A stretch of 64,000 bases of DNA from Cymodocea nodosa (Eukaryota; Streptophyta; Magnoliopsida; Alismatales; Cymodoceaceae), in NCBI GenBank assembly GCA_036874045.1, contig CM072345.1, forward strand, positions 6,411,501 to 6,475,500, in the 5' to 3' direction. Of the stretch, positions 21,801 to 33,504 are shown piece after piece. Made by a program: the position numbers and the translations under genes. The notes beneath the pieces were generated by a model that did not search any database, was not told where the DNA came from, and worked only from the letters and a program-made list of their open reading frames with translations. The stretch's first letter is position 1. Each line of letters begins with the position of its first letter.

Positions 21801-24010
21801 TGACACAAGACTTCTAGGATTCAATTAACACTACAAGATTCCTCAAAGAGTTGGAAGTTCAAGGTAGAAAATTAGAAATACCACTAGGGAAAAACAGCTA
21901 GAAAAGGTAGAGGCTGACCTTTTTCATTTTACAAGAGTTTTAGTAGATTTAAATGTCAAAATACCTACAATAATGGAAACAAGAATACAAGTGGCAATAG
22001 AAACTACTATTAATAGGGAGAGAAGAATTAGACCAAACAATAAGGTTGCCCTAGAACTCACTAGGAGAAAGTTAAGATTGTGGTTCATATGAACTATAGT
22101 TGCTCATGCAAGGATTTGATGGGAGGAAGAAGAAAGAGAACAAACTGAAGTATCTACGAAAGTAGAGCAGCAACTAGGACCTTTAGTTCCACCACCTAGA
22201 CCAATAAAGAGAGTCGTATTCATGGGGCTAATGTCAGAAGAGGAATTAAAAGAATTTAAAGAACTAGTTCGATTTGGAAAAAGCCAAGGAGAATCAAAAG
22301 ACATGGTAGTAGCAAAAGCACACTTTTTGTTTGATGTACTTCAAAAGAGAACAGTTGAAGAAAATTTGAAGGCCTAATATCAAATTAAGGTGGAAAAGCA
22401 CCAAGAAGTAGTTGGAATACCAGTTGCAAAAGAAGTTGAGGCTGGTCCTTGGAGACCATTAAATATAGAGGAAGAAGTAAAATAGGAAGAGCTAGAACTT
22501 GTGGCTCGAGGGCCTAAAAAGCCCATTTTTGTTGCTTTGATATCTAAGGAGGAAGAAGAGCAGACACAACTATTTAGAAGAAGAAAAGGAAAAGAAATTG
22601 TGTCTAAGGAAGAAGAAATAAAATCAGAGCTATAGTATTTAAGGTAGGGCCTTAGGAGCCCATTTATATTGATCTTGAATCTTCTGAAGAAGAAGATTAA
22701 GAGTAGCTGCAAAAAGGAGAAGAAAAATAGGTTGAAATTAGTTTGTAGCTTGAAGAAGTTGAAAAGGAAGTAAGGGTAGAATCTACTGTGCCTGAAACTA
22801 CATCCCAATCTATAAGTGATTCAGAAAAAATAGTAACAATGTAGATTGGTTGTGAGGAGGAAGAAGAAAGAGAAGAAGCTGAATAGGAAATCAAAGAACA
22901 AGATGAAAATAAATCGACAGATTCTATTGAAGAGGGAGAAACTCTTCAACAATTTATGGAGAATTTAAAAGATAAAAGTGTGGAAAGTTCTACAAGCTCT
23001 CCACCACAAGTAAGAACTGAAATGTAGAAATCTTCAGATTATTTTTAGCAATAAATATAATAGCAAGTTCAGCAAAAGGAAGAAGAAATTCAAGAACAAA
23101 CTCTTGAAGAGCAACAAATTCAACTCCCTAACCCATCTGAAGCAATAGTTCTAAATGAAGTTCATTTTTGGAGTTATGAAGCATACAACAAGTATTAAGA
23201 AATAAAGGGGTACACATTATTTACAGTAGGCTAGACTAGACTAGAATGAATGATATTAGAGAATTATTTGAATTCCAGAGCTTACTGAAATTTATTCCTT
23301 AGATAAAGGGGCATGTTGTTTATGAAAATCTAGTGCCCAATTTTTATGCAAATTTGAGAGAGGAAGAAGGAAACTTAATTGCAAATGTGGAGGAAGTTAA
23401 CATCTAGTTGACTCCAAAGGTTCTCCATAACATTTTTGGACTGAAAAATGAAGGGATTGAAATTCTTGAAATTACAACTACAACTGAATGGATAGATTAA
23501 GAAATCAAGGAATGTTTGGTCATCGACCCTAGTGTGCCACTTCTAAACAGAATGAAGTACTTGAAAGGGAAGGCACATATGATGGCGAACAGTTTAATAA
23601 AAACTATCTATCAAAGGCATGACCATGATATAGAGCTAAGTCAATTTGTTAAATGAGCCACGTATGTAGTTGTAAATAAAATTCAAGTTAATTGGTGTCA
23701 AGTTTTTCTATCAAAGATAAAATTTACAAAGAAGAAACTATTCTTTAGGGACTTGATACTAGAATTAATGGTGGAAGGAATTGACTTCACAAAATGGACA
23801 CCTAAGAAGATAAGATCCAAAACCATTTCTATGAAGGAGTACAGAAGTTTTGCTACTGTGAAGGAGTACAGAAGTTTTGCTACTAATGTTGCTGCTAGGA
23901 CTGTTGGACTTTCTAGAGAGTTTATAATAGCTGTAGAATGGATAACTCAATTAGAGCAACAATTAGAAAAACTCCAGAAGGAAGTAGATGAATTAAGGAA
24001 GAAATATTAA
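21801..24010 (+). pseudogene. accessory ORF of Athila-like element (plant transposon-protein type), many stops
   Basis: It starts ATGACACAAGAC, aligned with the minus-strand copy at 56437-56677 (MTQNWWDEIDITEFLKK). A long acidic, Glu-rich middle (22100-23130) follows. Then comes a folded region (about 23230-23840) with NDIRELFEFQSLLKF, FYANLREEEGNL, NIFGLKNEG and LFFRDLILELMVEGIDF. A coiled-coil-like tail is ITQLEQQLEKLQKEVDELRK (ends 24010). The folded part resembles the domain known as putative plant transposon protein, which often lies after pol in plant gypsy elements. Its function is unknown. Stops (TAG, TAA) sit where a related piece at 60480-60660 has CAG/CAA. The Glu-rich minus-strand ORFs over it are shadows. 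Confidence 0.7.
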
Positions 24011-25208
24011 ATGTATTATTCATCTACTTGAAATATAAAATGTTTGAGTATATGTAATGTAAATAATTTATATATATGAATGTTTGAACATCAAGATGTT
24101 TTTGAATTTGTGTGATTGTGAATGAATGATTTAATTTAGAACTGTATTGAAATTTTGAATATATATTTGTTTGAAGCATTACAAGATTGGTTAAAAAGAA
24201 AATTAAATTGAATGAATGATGTGGTTGAATGCACGATGATTTGATAATGTTTGAATTTATCTGCAAACTTAAAAATAAAATTTAATTTCTACATACAGGA
24301 AATGAACTGAGTTAAATATGCATATAATGTTTGGATTTAATGAATTTAAATTGGAATACTGCATTAAGGCAATGTATTTAACTATATTTAAGTTGATAAT
24401 ATGTAAGAAAAGAAATATAAAAGTTAATACGAGAAGTAAGTTTCTTAGGAAAATTTGCTAAGTGTTAACTCAATGAAGTTAGTTTGTGGAGTTAACCTTA
24501 ACTCCACAAAGTCAATAGTAAAATATAAGGTTACTCCGTTGAATTAACTATAACTCAATGAAGTTAGTTTGTAGAATTAGCAAATAGAAGCTTGAGCTAG
24601 TCTGTTGAGTTAGCTGTAACTCAATAAGGTTAGTTCATTAAGTTAGGAATAGTAATTGAGGTCACTCCATTGAGTCAACTGTAACTCAACAAAGTTAGTC
24701 TGTGGAGTTAGCTGAACGATTATTCTTTCTCCATGAATAAGACTTTGTGGGTTTGACGGTTACTGAAATTTAAAAATGAGAAGTGGAACACGTATCCATA
24801 AAGACAAGAACCACACCGCATGTTACAAGACACATTCTTGCAACAAGATTCATTTACCATGTGGATGTGCATTATAAATACAAAACAGAATGTTATTTAT
24901 TGGTTACCAGCAAGTGAGGAAGAGACAACTCATTAGGGGAACTAGAAGGAGAAGTAACTGATTCAACTTTATCCATCAACAACTATTTATTTAGTGCAAA
25001 TCTTCAAACTGGTATGTAATTAATTTTCTGCAATTTACTTTATGTTAAGAGTATATGAGCACATGAACTTGTTCTCCTAGCACTAAACGTTATATACTTT
25101 GTCACCTAATTCAATATCTGCATGGACTGAATTTTACTCTATTTTTCTGGAAAAATATTATCCAATACATCAAACAATTAAAAAGAAAACGGAAATATTA
25201 ATGTGTAG
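24011..25208 (+). other. non-coding stretch: end of one gypsy element and start of another
   Basis: There is an AT-rich 3' region to about 24415, then an array of GTGGAGTTA/TAACTCCAC and CGTTGAATTA/TAACTCAA repeats at 24470-24715. A TATAAATA box sits at 24873-24880. The following 300 bp look like an LTR or leader before the gag piece at 25209. No clear TG/CA boundary or target duplication was found, so the switch between elements is unresolved. Confidence 0.4.
24873..24880 (+). promoter_or_regulatory. TATA box candidate
   Basis: TATAAATA in a GTGCATTATAAATACAAAAC context, about 330 bp before the gag remnant; it fits a retroelement core promoter. Confidence 0.4.
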
Positions 25209-25669
25209 TTAAAAGTAGAGAGAATCATTCTAGAAATATTTTGAACAATTTAAAGATTTATTAACTCAATGTCCATGTCATGCAATGAGTAAAGCACAAT
25301 TAATAGGTATAATTTATGAAGGTATAGACATTTCAAGTAAATCTTAATTAGAATCTACTTGTCAGAATGGATTTTTGAAACTGTGTAGTAAAGAAGTCTA
25401 GACTTATTTAGAAAACTTTGCAAAAAGAACTATTCAATGGGAAAATTTGGCTAAAGCTATTATAGATAAGAAAATATTGCTAAAAGGAATGCATGAAAAT
25501 GATTCAAACACTATGTTTGAAGTTAAATTAACTGAATTAACAAAGAAAATAGAAGAGTTATCATTAAATCAAAAATAAGCAAAAAAAAATGCAAATATTA
25601 ATGACTTAGATGTTATCTATGCTAGAAACTAGAAAGATAATTTTGGTAATTCTTATAACCCTAATTGGA
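25209..25669 (+). pseudogene. Athila-like gag fragment
   Basis: One frame reads FKDLL-type start, LTQCPCHAMSKAQLIGIIYE, GIDISS, a stop, LESTCQNGF, and later RTIQWENLAKAIID and NSYNPNWS. The PCH...L...YEG pattern and the C-terminal NSYNPNW are usual in Athila gag, the capsid precursor. In-frame stops are mostly TAG/TAA at expected Gln or Trp positions. The frame is cut at about 25669 by a deletion that joins it to 3' non-coding DNA. Zinc knuckles and all of pol are missing. Confidence 0.8.
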
Positions 25670-26406
25670 GCCTTTTGTACTTGAGCATATTAGTATGTAA
25701 GGATTGTTGACCTAAAAAAGGACTATTTAAATCTGACAACCTAAGGTCCTGATCAGATTTGGGATTGTTGACTGAAAGCTTGATACATGGGTACACTAGA
25801 AAGCTCTTGTATAATTCAATCTTTTCAAATTAACTTTTAAAGTAAAAATATGCGTATACTATTCTAAAAAGATGAAAGTGTTTTATTAAAGGTACATATA
25901 TCTTTTTAGTCGAGTATATTATTTGTTATTTATGACTACTGAAGTGTGAATCTAGATTAGACTTTTGAAGTTGTTTATCTGAGATATAATTCATTATTCT
26001 TCTTGTTTTAATCATATTAAGTTGAATTGTGTTTTGATTCGTATGTAGTTGAAATTTATTCTAGAAATCATATTGGAAAATTTAGGATAATAGATATTTT
26101 TGAAAAAATGTTGATAGTATAACTAACACTTATTTTATGTAGTATATTTTGTATGTAATTTACGTATTTTTGAAATATATTTACAAGTGGAGGAGGAAAA
26201 ACAATGTTAAATTAGATTATTGAATTATAGATAATATCTTTATATTAATCTAATATTAGTATTCTGAAGATACAAAATGAAGAAATATTTTTCATAAGAA
26301 ATATTGATTTATGAAGAAAAGAAATAATTCTAGCACTTTAGAAAGACCTGTTAACTAGATCAAATTAGTTTGCTAAGGGATTAGCAAAAGTTAAGTATGG
26401 GGGAAG
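25670..26406 (+). mobile_element. gypsy 3' internal region with polypurine tract
   Basis: Homologous to 17418-18110: GCCTTTTGTACTTGAG, the AAGGATTGTTGACCT stretch, and TTTGCTAAGGGA near the end. It ends in the tract GTATGGGGGAAG (26395-26406) before the LTR. It carries no ORF. Confidence 0.8.
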
Positions 26407-28278
26407 TGTTTAGAATGAAAAACTGCATAATATTAATGGTTAATTACATAATATTTAGCTTATCACATGAGAATTAAGTCATTATGTGATAATTGCATGA
26501 TTATAAGCCTAAATTAAAGAATGTGCATAATTCTAGTGAATTAGCGTTAATTAAGTATATTTGTGAACTATTTGTGAGTTAAAGGCTTTTTAATTCTTAA
26601 GTATCCAAAATGTATGTTATTTCAGAGAGTTACATTTTACGTACCGAACAGTTGTGTTTTGAATGTTTAAAGGGTATTTTATTATTATTTTAAGGACATG
26701 TGTTGAAACATAAATACATAACTTAAGTGGTTTTTTGGTAAGTTAGATGGTAAATATCCAAAATGTGTTTAAGCATCAGATAGTTAGGTTTGTAAGTATC
26801 TAAAATACCCTTTTACCATAAAAATTATTAAGGACACATGTCGTAACCTGGAAACTTGACTTAAGTTATCTTTCAGAAGGTTAAAGGCTAACTATCCAAA
26901 ATGCATATAAGTTTTAAATAGTTACAGTTTATAACTATTTGAAAAGTCTTTTTACCATCGTAAAGTTAGCATTATGTACGTGTGAATTTAAATGTTTTAT
27001 TATATCACGTGAGTTGCACATATTTTATATTTAGTCTATTAAGTTAAGCTTTACTCAACGAGAGAAGTCTGTTGAGTTAATAGTTAAGTCCACGGAGTAA
27101 GTCTGTTGAGTTACACTAACTCCATGGACTAATTATTTTCTAATATGCCATTGTGAACAATTGTAGGAATAGGAAATTCGAAAGAAAACCACGATTGCAC
27201 ATATCATGTAGGAATTAACACATGGAATGCAGAAGAAATCACCATCATTGATACGAATGAAGGAAATCTAATCGATCATTTTAGCAGAAGCAGTTACTAC
27301 TGAAAGAAATATAAAAAGAAGAGGAGAAAAATGAAGAAAAGGTGGAGAACCGCACTAATTGTAGGAAGCGTTAGAAGTTCCCTAAAGCTCTACAACACCA
27401 CCACAATCACTAATCATCGGAGGTCTATGAAGATACTTTCCAAATGTTGGGTCGATTTTGAGCCAAATACGATGACTGACAACCACTTTGAGGAGTGATC
27501 ACGTCACAAGAAGGAAAGCCATTTTCACCAAGCACTGACTCATATCTCAAGAGATCGTAAAGCTTTTAACCTTGGTTTCGGGTTGATGCCAATATACTAA
27601 ATAGGAGATTAACTTACAAGTCTCGGTTCATGATTCTATAGAAAGAGGAGGCATAACTGTAAGTGATTAAGTTTTCAATGGTGTAATCGCGTCGCATGTA
27701 GTGACAGAAGTTCTTACTATCGATAGAGAATTTTTACATTTCACCTTTTGTTCATCTTTAGGAACATATCAAAACAAAAATACCAAAACAAAACTAATTA
27801 TCTATGTTTATAGTTAGCATTTATGTGTGTATTGTTTATTTTACATCATGATTAATGTTATTATTGTTAGTATTGTGAATGTTTTATGTTTAGTTGATTT
27901 AAAAAATAGAAAATAGTTTTATTGATTATTGAAATAGATTCATATAGAATACTAAAATTCTTAATGGTTATTGTTTGAAATATTTGAATGTTAGTGTTGA
28001 TTAATGATAAATCTTAGATTAACTAACATTAAAAGCTTAATTGATGTTATTTACATTCTATAGAACCGTCCAATGGATGGCCAAATTCCTCTATGAATAG
28101 CAAAAACTTAATTGAAAGTTACAAGTTAGGTTCATGGATTTAACTTAAGTCCACGAGGTTAGTCCGTTGAATTAACTGTAACTCAACAAACTAAGTCAAT
28201 TGAGTTAGCAATAACTCAATGGAGTGCTTAATTGAATACATATAAAACTCTAGTTATAAAAATCTAAATAGTACATAA
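26407..28278 (+). mobile_element. gypsy-B 3' LTR, cut by copia-1
   Basis: It starts TGTTTAGAATGAAAAACTG after the polypurine tract. It is related to gypsy-A LTRs but with its own middle (27160-27480), like 1-571 and the inverted copies at 42707 and 62253. It stops at CATAA (28278), where copia-1 begins. Its last few hundred bases, including U5, are missing from this locus. Confidence 0.82.
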
Positions 28279-29546
28279 TGAAAGGACCTCTAGATTTTGA
28301 TAATGCAAAAATCAATGTGAGGAATCAAATTGTATTTCTCAGGCTTAATGCTTGTGTTTTCCCAACACTACACTAGAAAAACTTGGATTTGTTACTTTTA
28401 TTTCTTTTACTTAGTTAATTTATCTTTATGTCTATTCTTACTTTTAGAAGTAAACAAACAACCTTTAATACAATTTAGATATTAATTCCAATTTGTACTT
28501 TAACTACAAGTGCACAGTGTTTGTTGTATCAGTGTGCAAGTACAGGTCGATCCTACAGGGAATTGCTGACGAATTTTAGAACTCTTCGTTTGTTAATAAT
28601 CAAATTTATATATTCAATAAGCTCTCTATTGAATTACAGTTAACTCAACGGACAGAGTTCGATGAATTATGGCTAACTCAATGGACTAACCTCGTGTACT
28701 TAGGTTAACTCCACGAGCCTATCTTTTCTCTTTAATACTACTATTTACAAAGGAATTTGGCCAACCATTGGGCGATTCCACAGATTGTAAATAACATCAA
28801 TTAAGCTCTTTAATGTTAGTTAACATTGGATTTATCATTAAGCAATACTAACATTCAGATAATTCAAACAGTAACTATTGAGCTATATTTTTAGCTCAAG
28901 CTTTACAGCAAGTGCACAGTTCTTTTGGTGTACATGGCAAATATAGGTCATTCTTCCACAAGGATTGTGTTTATGACTTAATCAACTATTACTCAACTTG
29001 TTCTTCAAGCTCTTAGCTATACTTCAGTAAATTAATAACATGTGAATGTAGAATAATCAAAATTAACACAAGCTCACAAATCATGCAGTTTCAAGGAAAT
29101 GTGTAGTGGAAAATGGTGATGTAAATCAATTCCTTTACTTGTAAATCTATCAACTCATTCAATTATAACATGCACACAAGTTCCACGTGATTTCAAAAGT
29201 TATATCAATGCATAAAAATTGAGGAAAGAAAAATAAAATGCGAAGATTCAATAGGCTATGCTACTCTATTCTAATTTATAGTAAATGCATGCAACTATGC
29301 TATTTGCTAATCTAGCTAAACTATACTATACTATTTGCATTAGAAATTCTTTTTGGAGATTGATTTGGACAAAATGTGATCAATATAAGATATAACAAAT
29401 TCAGCTAACTACTGAAATTAAAATTAACAACTAAGGTAAATGAGAGGTTCTTCATTAAGAAGAAATTCAACACAATATACTTCCAAATTCTTATACTCCT
29501 CTTCTTCTCCTTGAATCAACACTTCACATTCATATGTGCCAAGTAT

Positions 29547-29592
29547 ACCATACATAGGTGTCGACCACTCTTGTGAAAGCCCTATGTATGGT
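29547..29592. repeat. hairpin, 12-bp perfect stem
   Basis: ACCATACATAGG (29547-29558) and CCTATGTATGGT (29581-29592) are perfect complements with a 22-base loop, inside the gypsy-D LTR. Confidence 0.75.
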
Positions 29593-29861
29593 CCCAACAA
29601 ATCAAATGAATGTAAACTGAAATTAAGAGAACAATGCAGTAATTAAACTTGAACACACATTTAATCCTACTAAGACATCATAAACAAGAAGTGTATCTCT
29701 ACCGAACTCCTCTAGCTTTCCTCTACTACCAGAAAACAAACTTTCCAAGGTCTGTCACTACCATGGTGAGCTTTGAAAATCTGTAGTAGAGGAACTTGCA
29801 CAATAGAGCTTTACTAGAGAGCTTGGGAAGAGCTTTCACTCCCACAAGGATGCTCGAATGC

Positions 29862-30065
29862 TCAACCGCGTCTCCACCTCTCGCGCGCGTTGTTCTCCCG
29901 GACGTAGAACTCTCGGTCGCGTAACTCCCTATCGCAATTATTTCTTCCGGCTTTAAATAATTCTCTCCATTGGGCGGATCTCACCGAGCGAACGGATTCT
30001 CGGTCGCACGTACGTCTTCCGCGCGTACGTCTCTCACGCGTGCTTCTCTCGCGCGCTCCCAACTT
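29862..30065. other. CpG-rich islet in gypsy-D LTR
   Basis: About 200 bases dense in CG (CGCGCG, CGTACG, ACGCGT) stand out from the AT-rich surroundings. The minus-strand ORF here (29862-30104) gives an Arg/Glu-rich repetitive peptide, which looks like a by-product of the base composition. It may be the LTR promoter/leader. Confidence 0.6.
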
Positions 30066-33000
30066 TTCATGCATCGAGTGTATCACCCTCCAATGAAAAT
30101 CCATAGATCTAAGGGAGCCAATGAGGTGTTGGCATGTCCACTTCTTTAAAGTTTAGTCCACCAACTTTGATTATTCACATCTTCTTTTTGTCTTTTGAAA
30201 TAAGCTCCTTCCACATGTGTGTTACATATAATTAATGGAAATTGAACTCCAAGAGATGTTAGCCAACATAAGACATGCAAAATAAATCAATGTGTTCCAT
30301 GTAAAATTATATCCAATGGGGGATGCACTTGTTAATTAAATTTCTATATTGCACTATATTTCAAGACTTATATTACCCACAATTAATATCATTTATCCAC
30401 CATAGATATATAATATCATGCAAAATTACTTATAAAATTCATTAACAATGGGCAAAATTAAAGCTTGAATAGTAACCATTAAAATCTTTAAGTCTTTTGA
30501 ACTAACCAATTTCAGTAAAATGTAAAACTAAAATAAACATAAAACAATCACAACAATGACAAAGATAACATTAATCACGATACAACACAAATAATACAAC
30601 ACTCAAATACAACATACAAACATAGATAAATTTTTTTTGGTATTTTTGTTTTAATATGAACATGGAAATGGGCGAAAGATGAAATGTAAAGTAATCTCAC
30701 TTGATAGTAAATACTTCCGACACTACTTGCAACGTGATTACACCATTGAAAATTAAACCACTTACAATTCTGTCTCCTCTCCCTATAGAATCGCGAGTCT
30801 AGAATTGCAAGATGATCTTCTCTTCAGCATACAGGCATTAACCCGAAGCCAAGGCTAAAAGCTTTACGATCTCCTAAAATATGAGTCGACGCTTGGTGAA
30901 AATGGCTTCCCTTCCCGTGACGCGATCACTCCTCACAATGGTTGTCAGGCACTATGTTTGGCTCTGAATCGACCTGACATCAGGCAAGTATCCTCACAGA
31001 CCTCCGATGGTTGGTGATTATGGTGGTGATGATGATGGTGATGATGATGGTTGGTGTGGTACTTCAAAGAATTGCGACGCTCATCCTCCTCTGCACACAC
31101 TGTCCGCCCATCGATCATACCCTTTCTTTTTTTCTTCTTTTCTTTTATATTTCTTTAGTAGTAACAGCTTCTGCTTGAATGGTCGGTTGGATTTCTTTCA
31201 TTCGTATCAACGGCGATGATTTCTTTCCCTGGCGATACGTGCAAACGTGGTTTTTCCTCTTCCAACTGTCTGTTCCTACAACCGCTACAGTGGCATTTTA
31301 GAAAATAGATTTAACTATAAAATACGTGCAATAAAGAAATAAGCCGCTAACATAACATGTTACCTTAGTATGTATTCATGTAACTCAACGCGTACAGTTA
31401 TGATAACTTAACGAGTTAAACATGTGCATCTTACGTGATATACTAAAGCATTTAAATTCAACACATGCATAAATCTAACTATCCGATGCTCAGGTGCATT
31501 TCGGATACTTATAAACTTAACTATCCGATGCTTAGATGCATTTCAGATAGTTACAAATAACTCACCGATATATAACTTAAGTAAATCTACCAGATCTCAA
31601 CACGTGTCAGTAGTAGTTTAAACATAAAATAATATTTCGGAGAGTTACAAAGCTAACTATCTGATGCTAAGATGCATTTCGGATAGTTATAGATAACTCA
31701 CCGAAAATCCACTTAAGTCACTTTCCCAGAACATGACACGTGTCCTCAGCTATTTTATAAATAAAAAGAGATTTCGGAGAGTTACTGGGATAACTATTCG
31801 ATGCCCAACTGCAATTTCAAATAGTTATAGATAACTCACCGAAAGTTCACTTAAGTCATTCATTATGGTTTCGACACGTGTACTTCAGAAAATAATAAAA
31901 TATTCTCTCAAAACATACCTATTCGGCAATTTAAATATAACTCTCCAATATATATTCGGTCTGTTAGACATAACTGTCCGAAATATCAGAAAATTTGGAT
32001 ACTAAAGAATTTCACAGCCTGCAACTTACCGACAGTTCATAAATGTACTAAATTAACATTAATTCCCCCAATTTAAGCAGATTCTTCAATTAAAGCATAT
32101 AACAGTACAATTATAACATAATGGTTTAATTCTCATATGATAAGCTAAATATTATGCAATTAACCATCATTTAACCGTTAATAATATGCACTTTTTCATT
32201 CTAAACACTTAACAATTCAGCAAGAGAGCAGAAGTTGATATAGATAGTTCAAAGTGTGCTGCAAGTGATAAAAATGATTTCAGAAGGTTACTAGGCTTAA
32301 CTATCCGGAAGAGATATATTTTCGATGAGTTACTACTCTAAGTATTCGAAAAGCAATAGCAACACTATCGAACAGTTAGAAGATTAAGTATCCAAAAGTA
32401 GAAAGCTTTCGGAGAGTTAGAAAGATGGATGTATGAAGAATCGAAAAGTTATTGTAGCTAACTAACCGAAACTTAAGTCATTGAATTTCCCATGTGTAGA
32501 AATCCAAACAGAAGCTTAAAAGAAGAATCGAAAAGTTACTGGAGCTAACTATTTGAAAATTGAAGAGTTTCGTTGAGTTATATGTATAACCATCCGGAAC
32601 TTAAGTTAGTCTATTATGCATGTGTTGAATTAAATAAAGTAGTTGGAAACTTAACGAAGGATTTTGGAGGGTTACTGTAGCTAACTATTCGATAGTTAAA
32701 TAACTTTTCGGTAAGTTACAATGGTAAGTATTCGATTGAATGACATCTCATATGTACGATTTGAAATCCTACATGGCAGAAAGACTTAAGTGACTTTTTG
32801 GTAAGTTACAAGTATTTTTCAAAGAGTTACATGGCTAAGCCTCTGAAAAACCCAAAAAATCGGAAGGGTATCTTAAAATACCTCCCTGAATGGTAACTTA
32901 CCATATTTGGGTTTGAAATCTTACCAAGTACAGCAGAATACATCCGTTGGAAGAAAAATATGATCGTTACACGTGTTAGTATATATACAAGCAACAAACA

Positions 33001-33454
33001 ACAAAATTAGATAGCTTTTGTCTCATACAAATATTTACACCAAGCTCAATAGAAGAAAAGTCTTTGAGATCAAATCATCTTTAGCATATACAGACTCAAT
33101 TTTTAGAAGCTCATCACGCACTCAACTCTAATACATTCAAACAAGTGTTTTACTGAAGTACACAGATCAAAAACTTCAGAGAAAGAGTGGTTGGAGCTAC
33201 GACCTGAAAGCTCAATTAGGTTGGTTGGTTCTTGCTTTGAACTTAAAGCAAGTGATTGTAAGTTTGTGAAAGCTTAGTGAAGCCCAAGTATCCCTTAGGG
33301 TGGATTAGCCATTAGTGGTGAACCACCTAAAAATCTTGTGTGTATTACTTTTATCGTGTACTTGCTAATTCCCTATATCAATCAACCATTTATTGTTAAG
33401 AAACAAATTATTACCATTCACCCCCCCTCTGGTAAGCCATCAGGTTCTAACAAT

Positions 33455-33466
33455 TGGTATCAGAGC
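33455..33466 (+). promoter_or_regulatory. copia-1 primer-binding site
   Basis: TGGTATCAGAGC, the standard plant copia site for initiator-Met tRNA, two bases after the 5' LTR end. Confidence 0.95.
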
Positions 33467-33504
33467 AAGGTTGATCTCGTTAATAGATTTAACCATCTAA
33501 GATC

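Larger units (their letters stand above)
28879..30474 (-). mobile_element. gypsy-D LTR (1.6 kb) nested in gypsy-A LTR
   Basis: The insert starts TGAGCTATATTTTTAGCTC. Flanks ACTAT (28874-28878) and ACCAT (30475-30479) differ by one C/T. If the terminal CA has mutated to TA at 30473-30474, it is a regular solo LTR in minus orientation. A diverged U5 module (28905-28968) supports this reading. A longer direct repeat AGTAACYATT around both ends also allows a 9-10 bp duplication, so a DNA transposon is the alternative. It holds a CpG-rich islet and a 12-bp-stem hairpin. Confidence 0.6.
28349..32207 (-). mobile_element. gypsy-A solo LTR, minus strand, split by gypsy-D LTR
   Basis: The plus-strand left end is TGCTTGTGTTTTCCC and the right end CATTCTAAACA. 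CTTAA lies on both sides. Without the internal insert it is about 2.26 kb, the family's usual length. The U5 module is at 28505-28558 and the hairpin/G-box zone at 31430-32010. Confidence 0.92.
28279..33452 (+). mobile_element. copia-1 5' LTR, split by gypsy-A LTR
   Basis: The LTR starts TGAAAGGACC and continues to CTTAA (28344-28348). It resumes after the insert at 32208 with CTTAA and ends GTTCTAACA at 33452. Without the insert and the duplicated CTTAA it is about 1310 bp. Hairpin motifs fill 32280-32870. Two short stretches (32940-33060, 33180-33330) are nearly identical to the 3' LTR. Confidence 0.92.

Noticed and set aside
22104..22894. Ser/Phe-rich minus-strand ORFs
   Set aside because: They are antisense shadows of the Glu-rich accessory ORF; GAA/GAG read backwards gives Ser, Phe and Leu runs.
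24985..25015. Possible 5' splice site (CTG|GTATGT) after the TATA box
   Set aside because: No matching acceptor or coding exon could be shown; too weak to report as a feature.
29862..30104. Arg/Glu-rich minus ORF
   Set aside because: Repetitive dipeptide-like product of a CpG-rich LTR segment; no domain seen.
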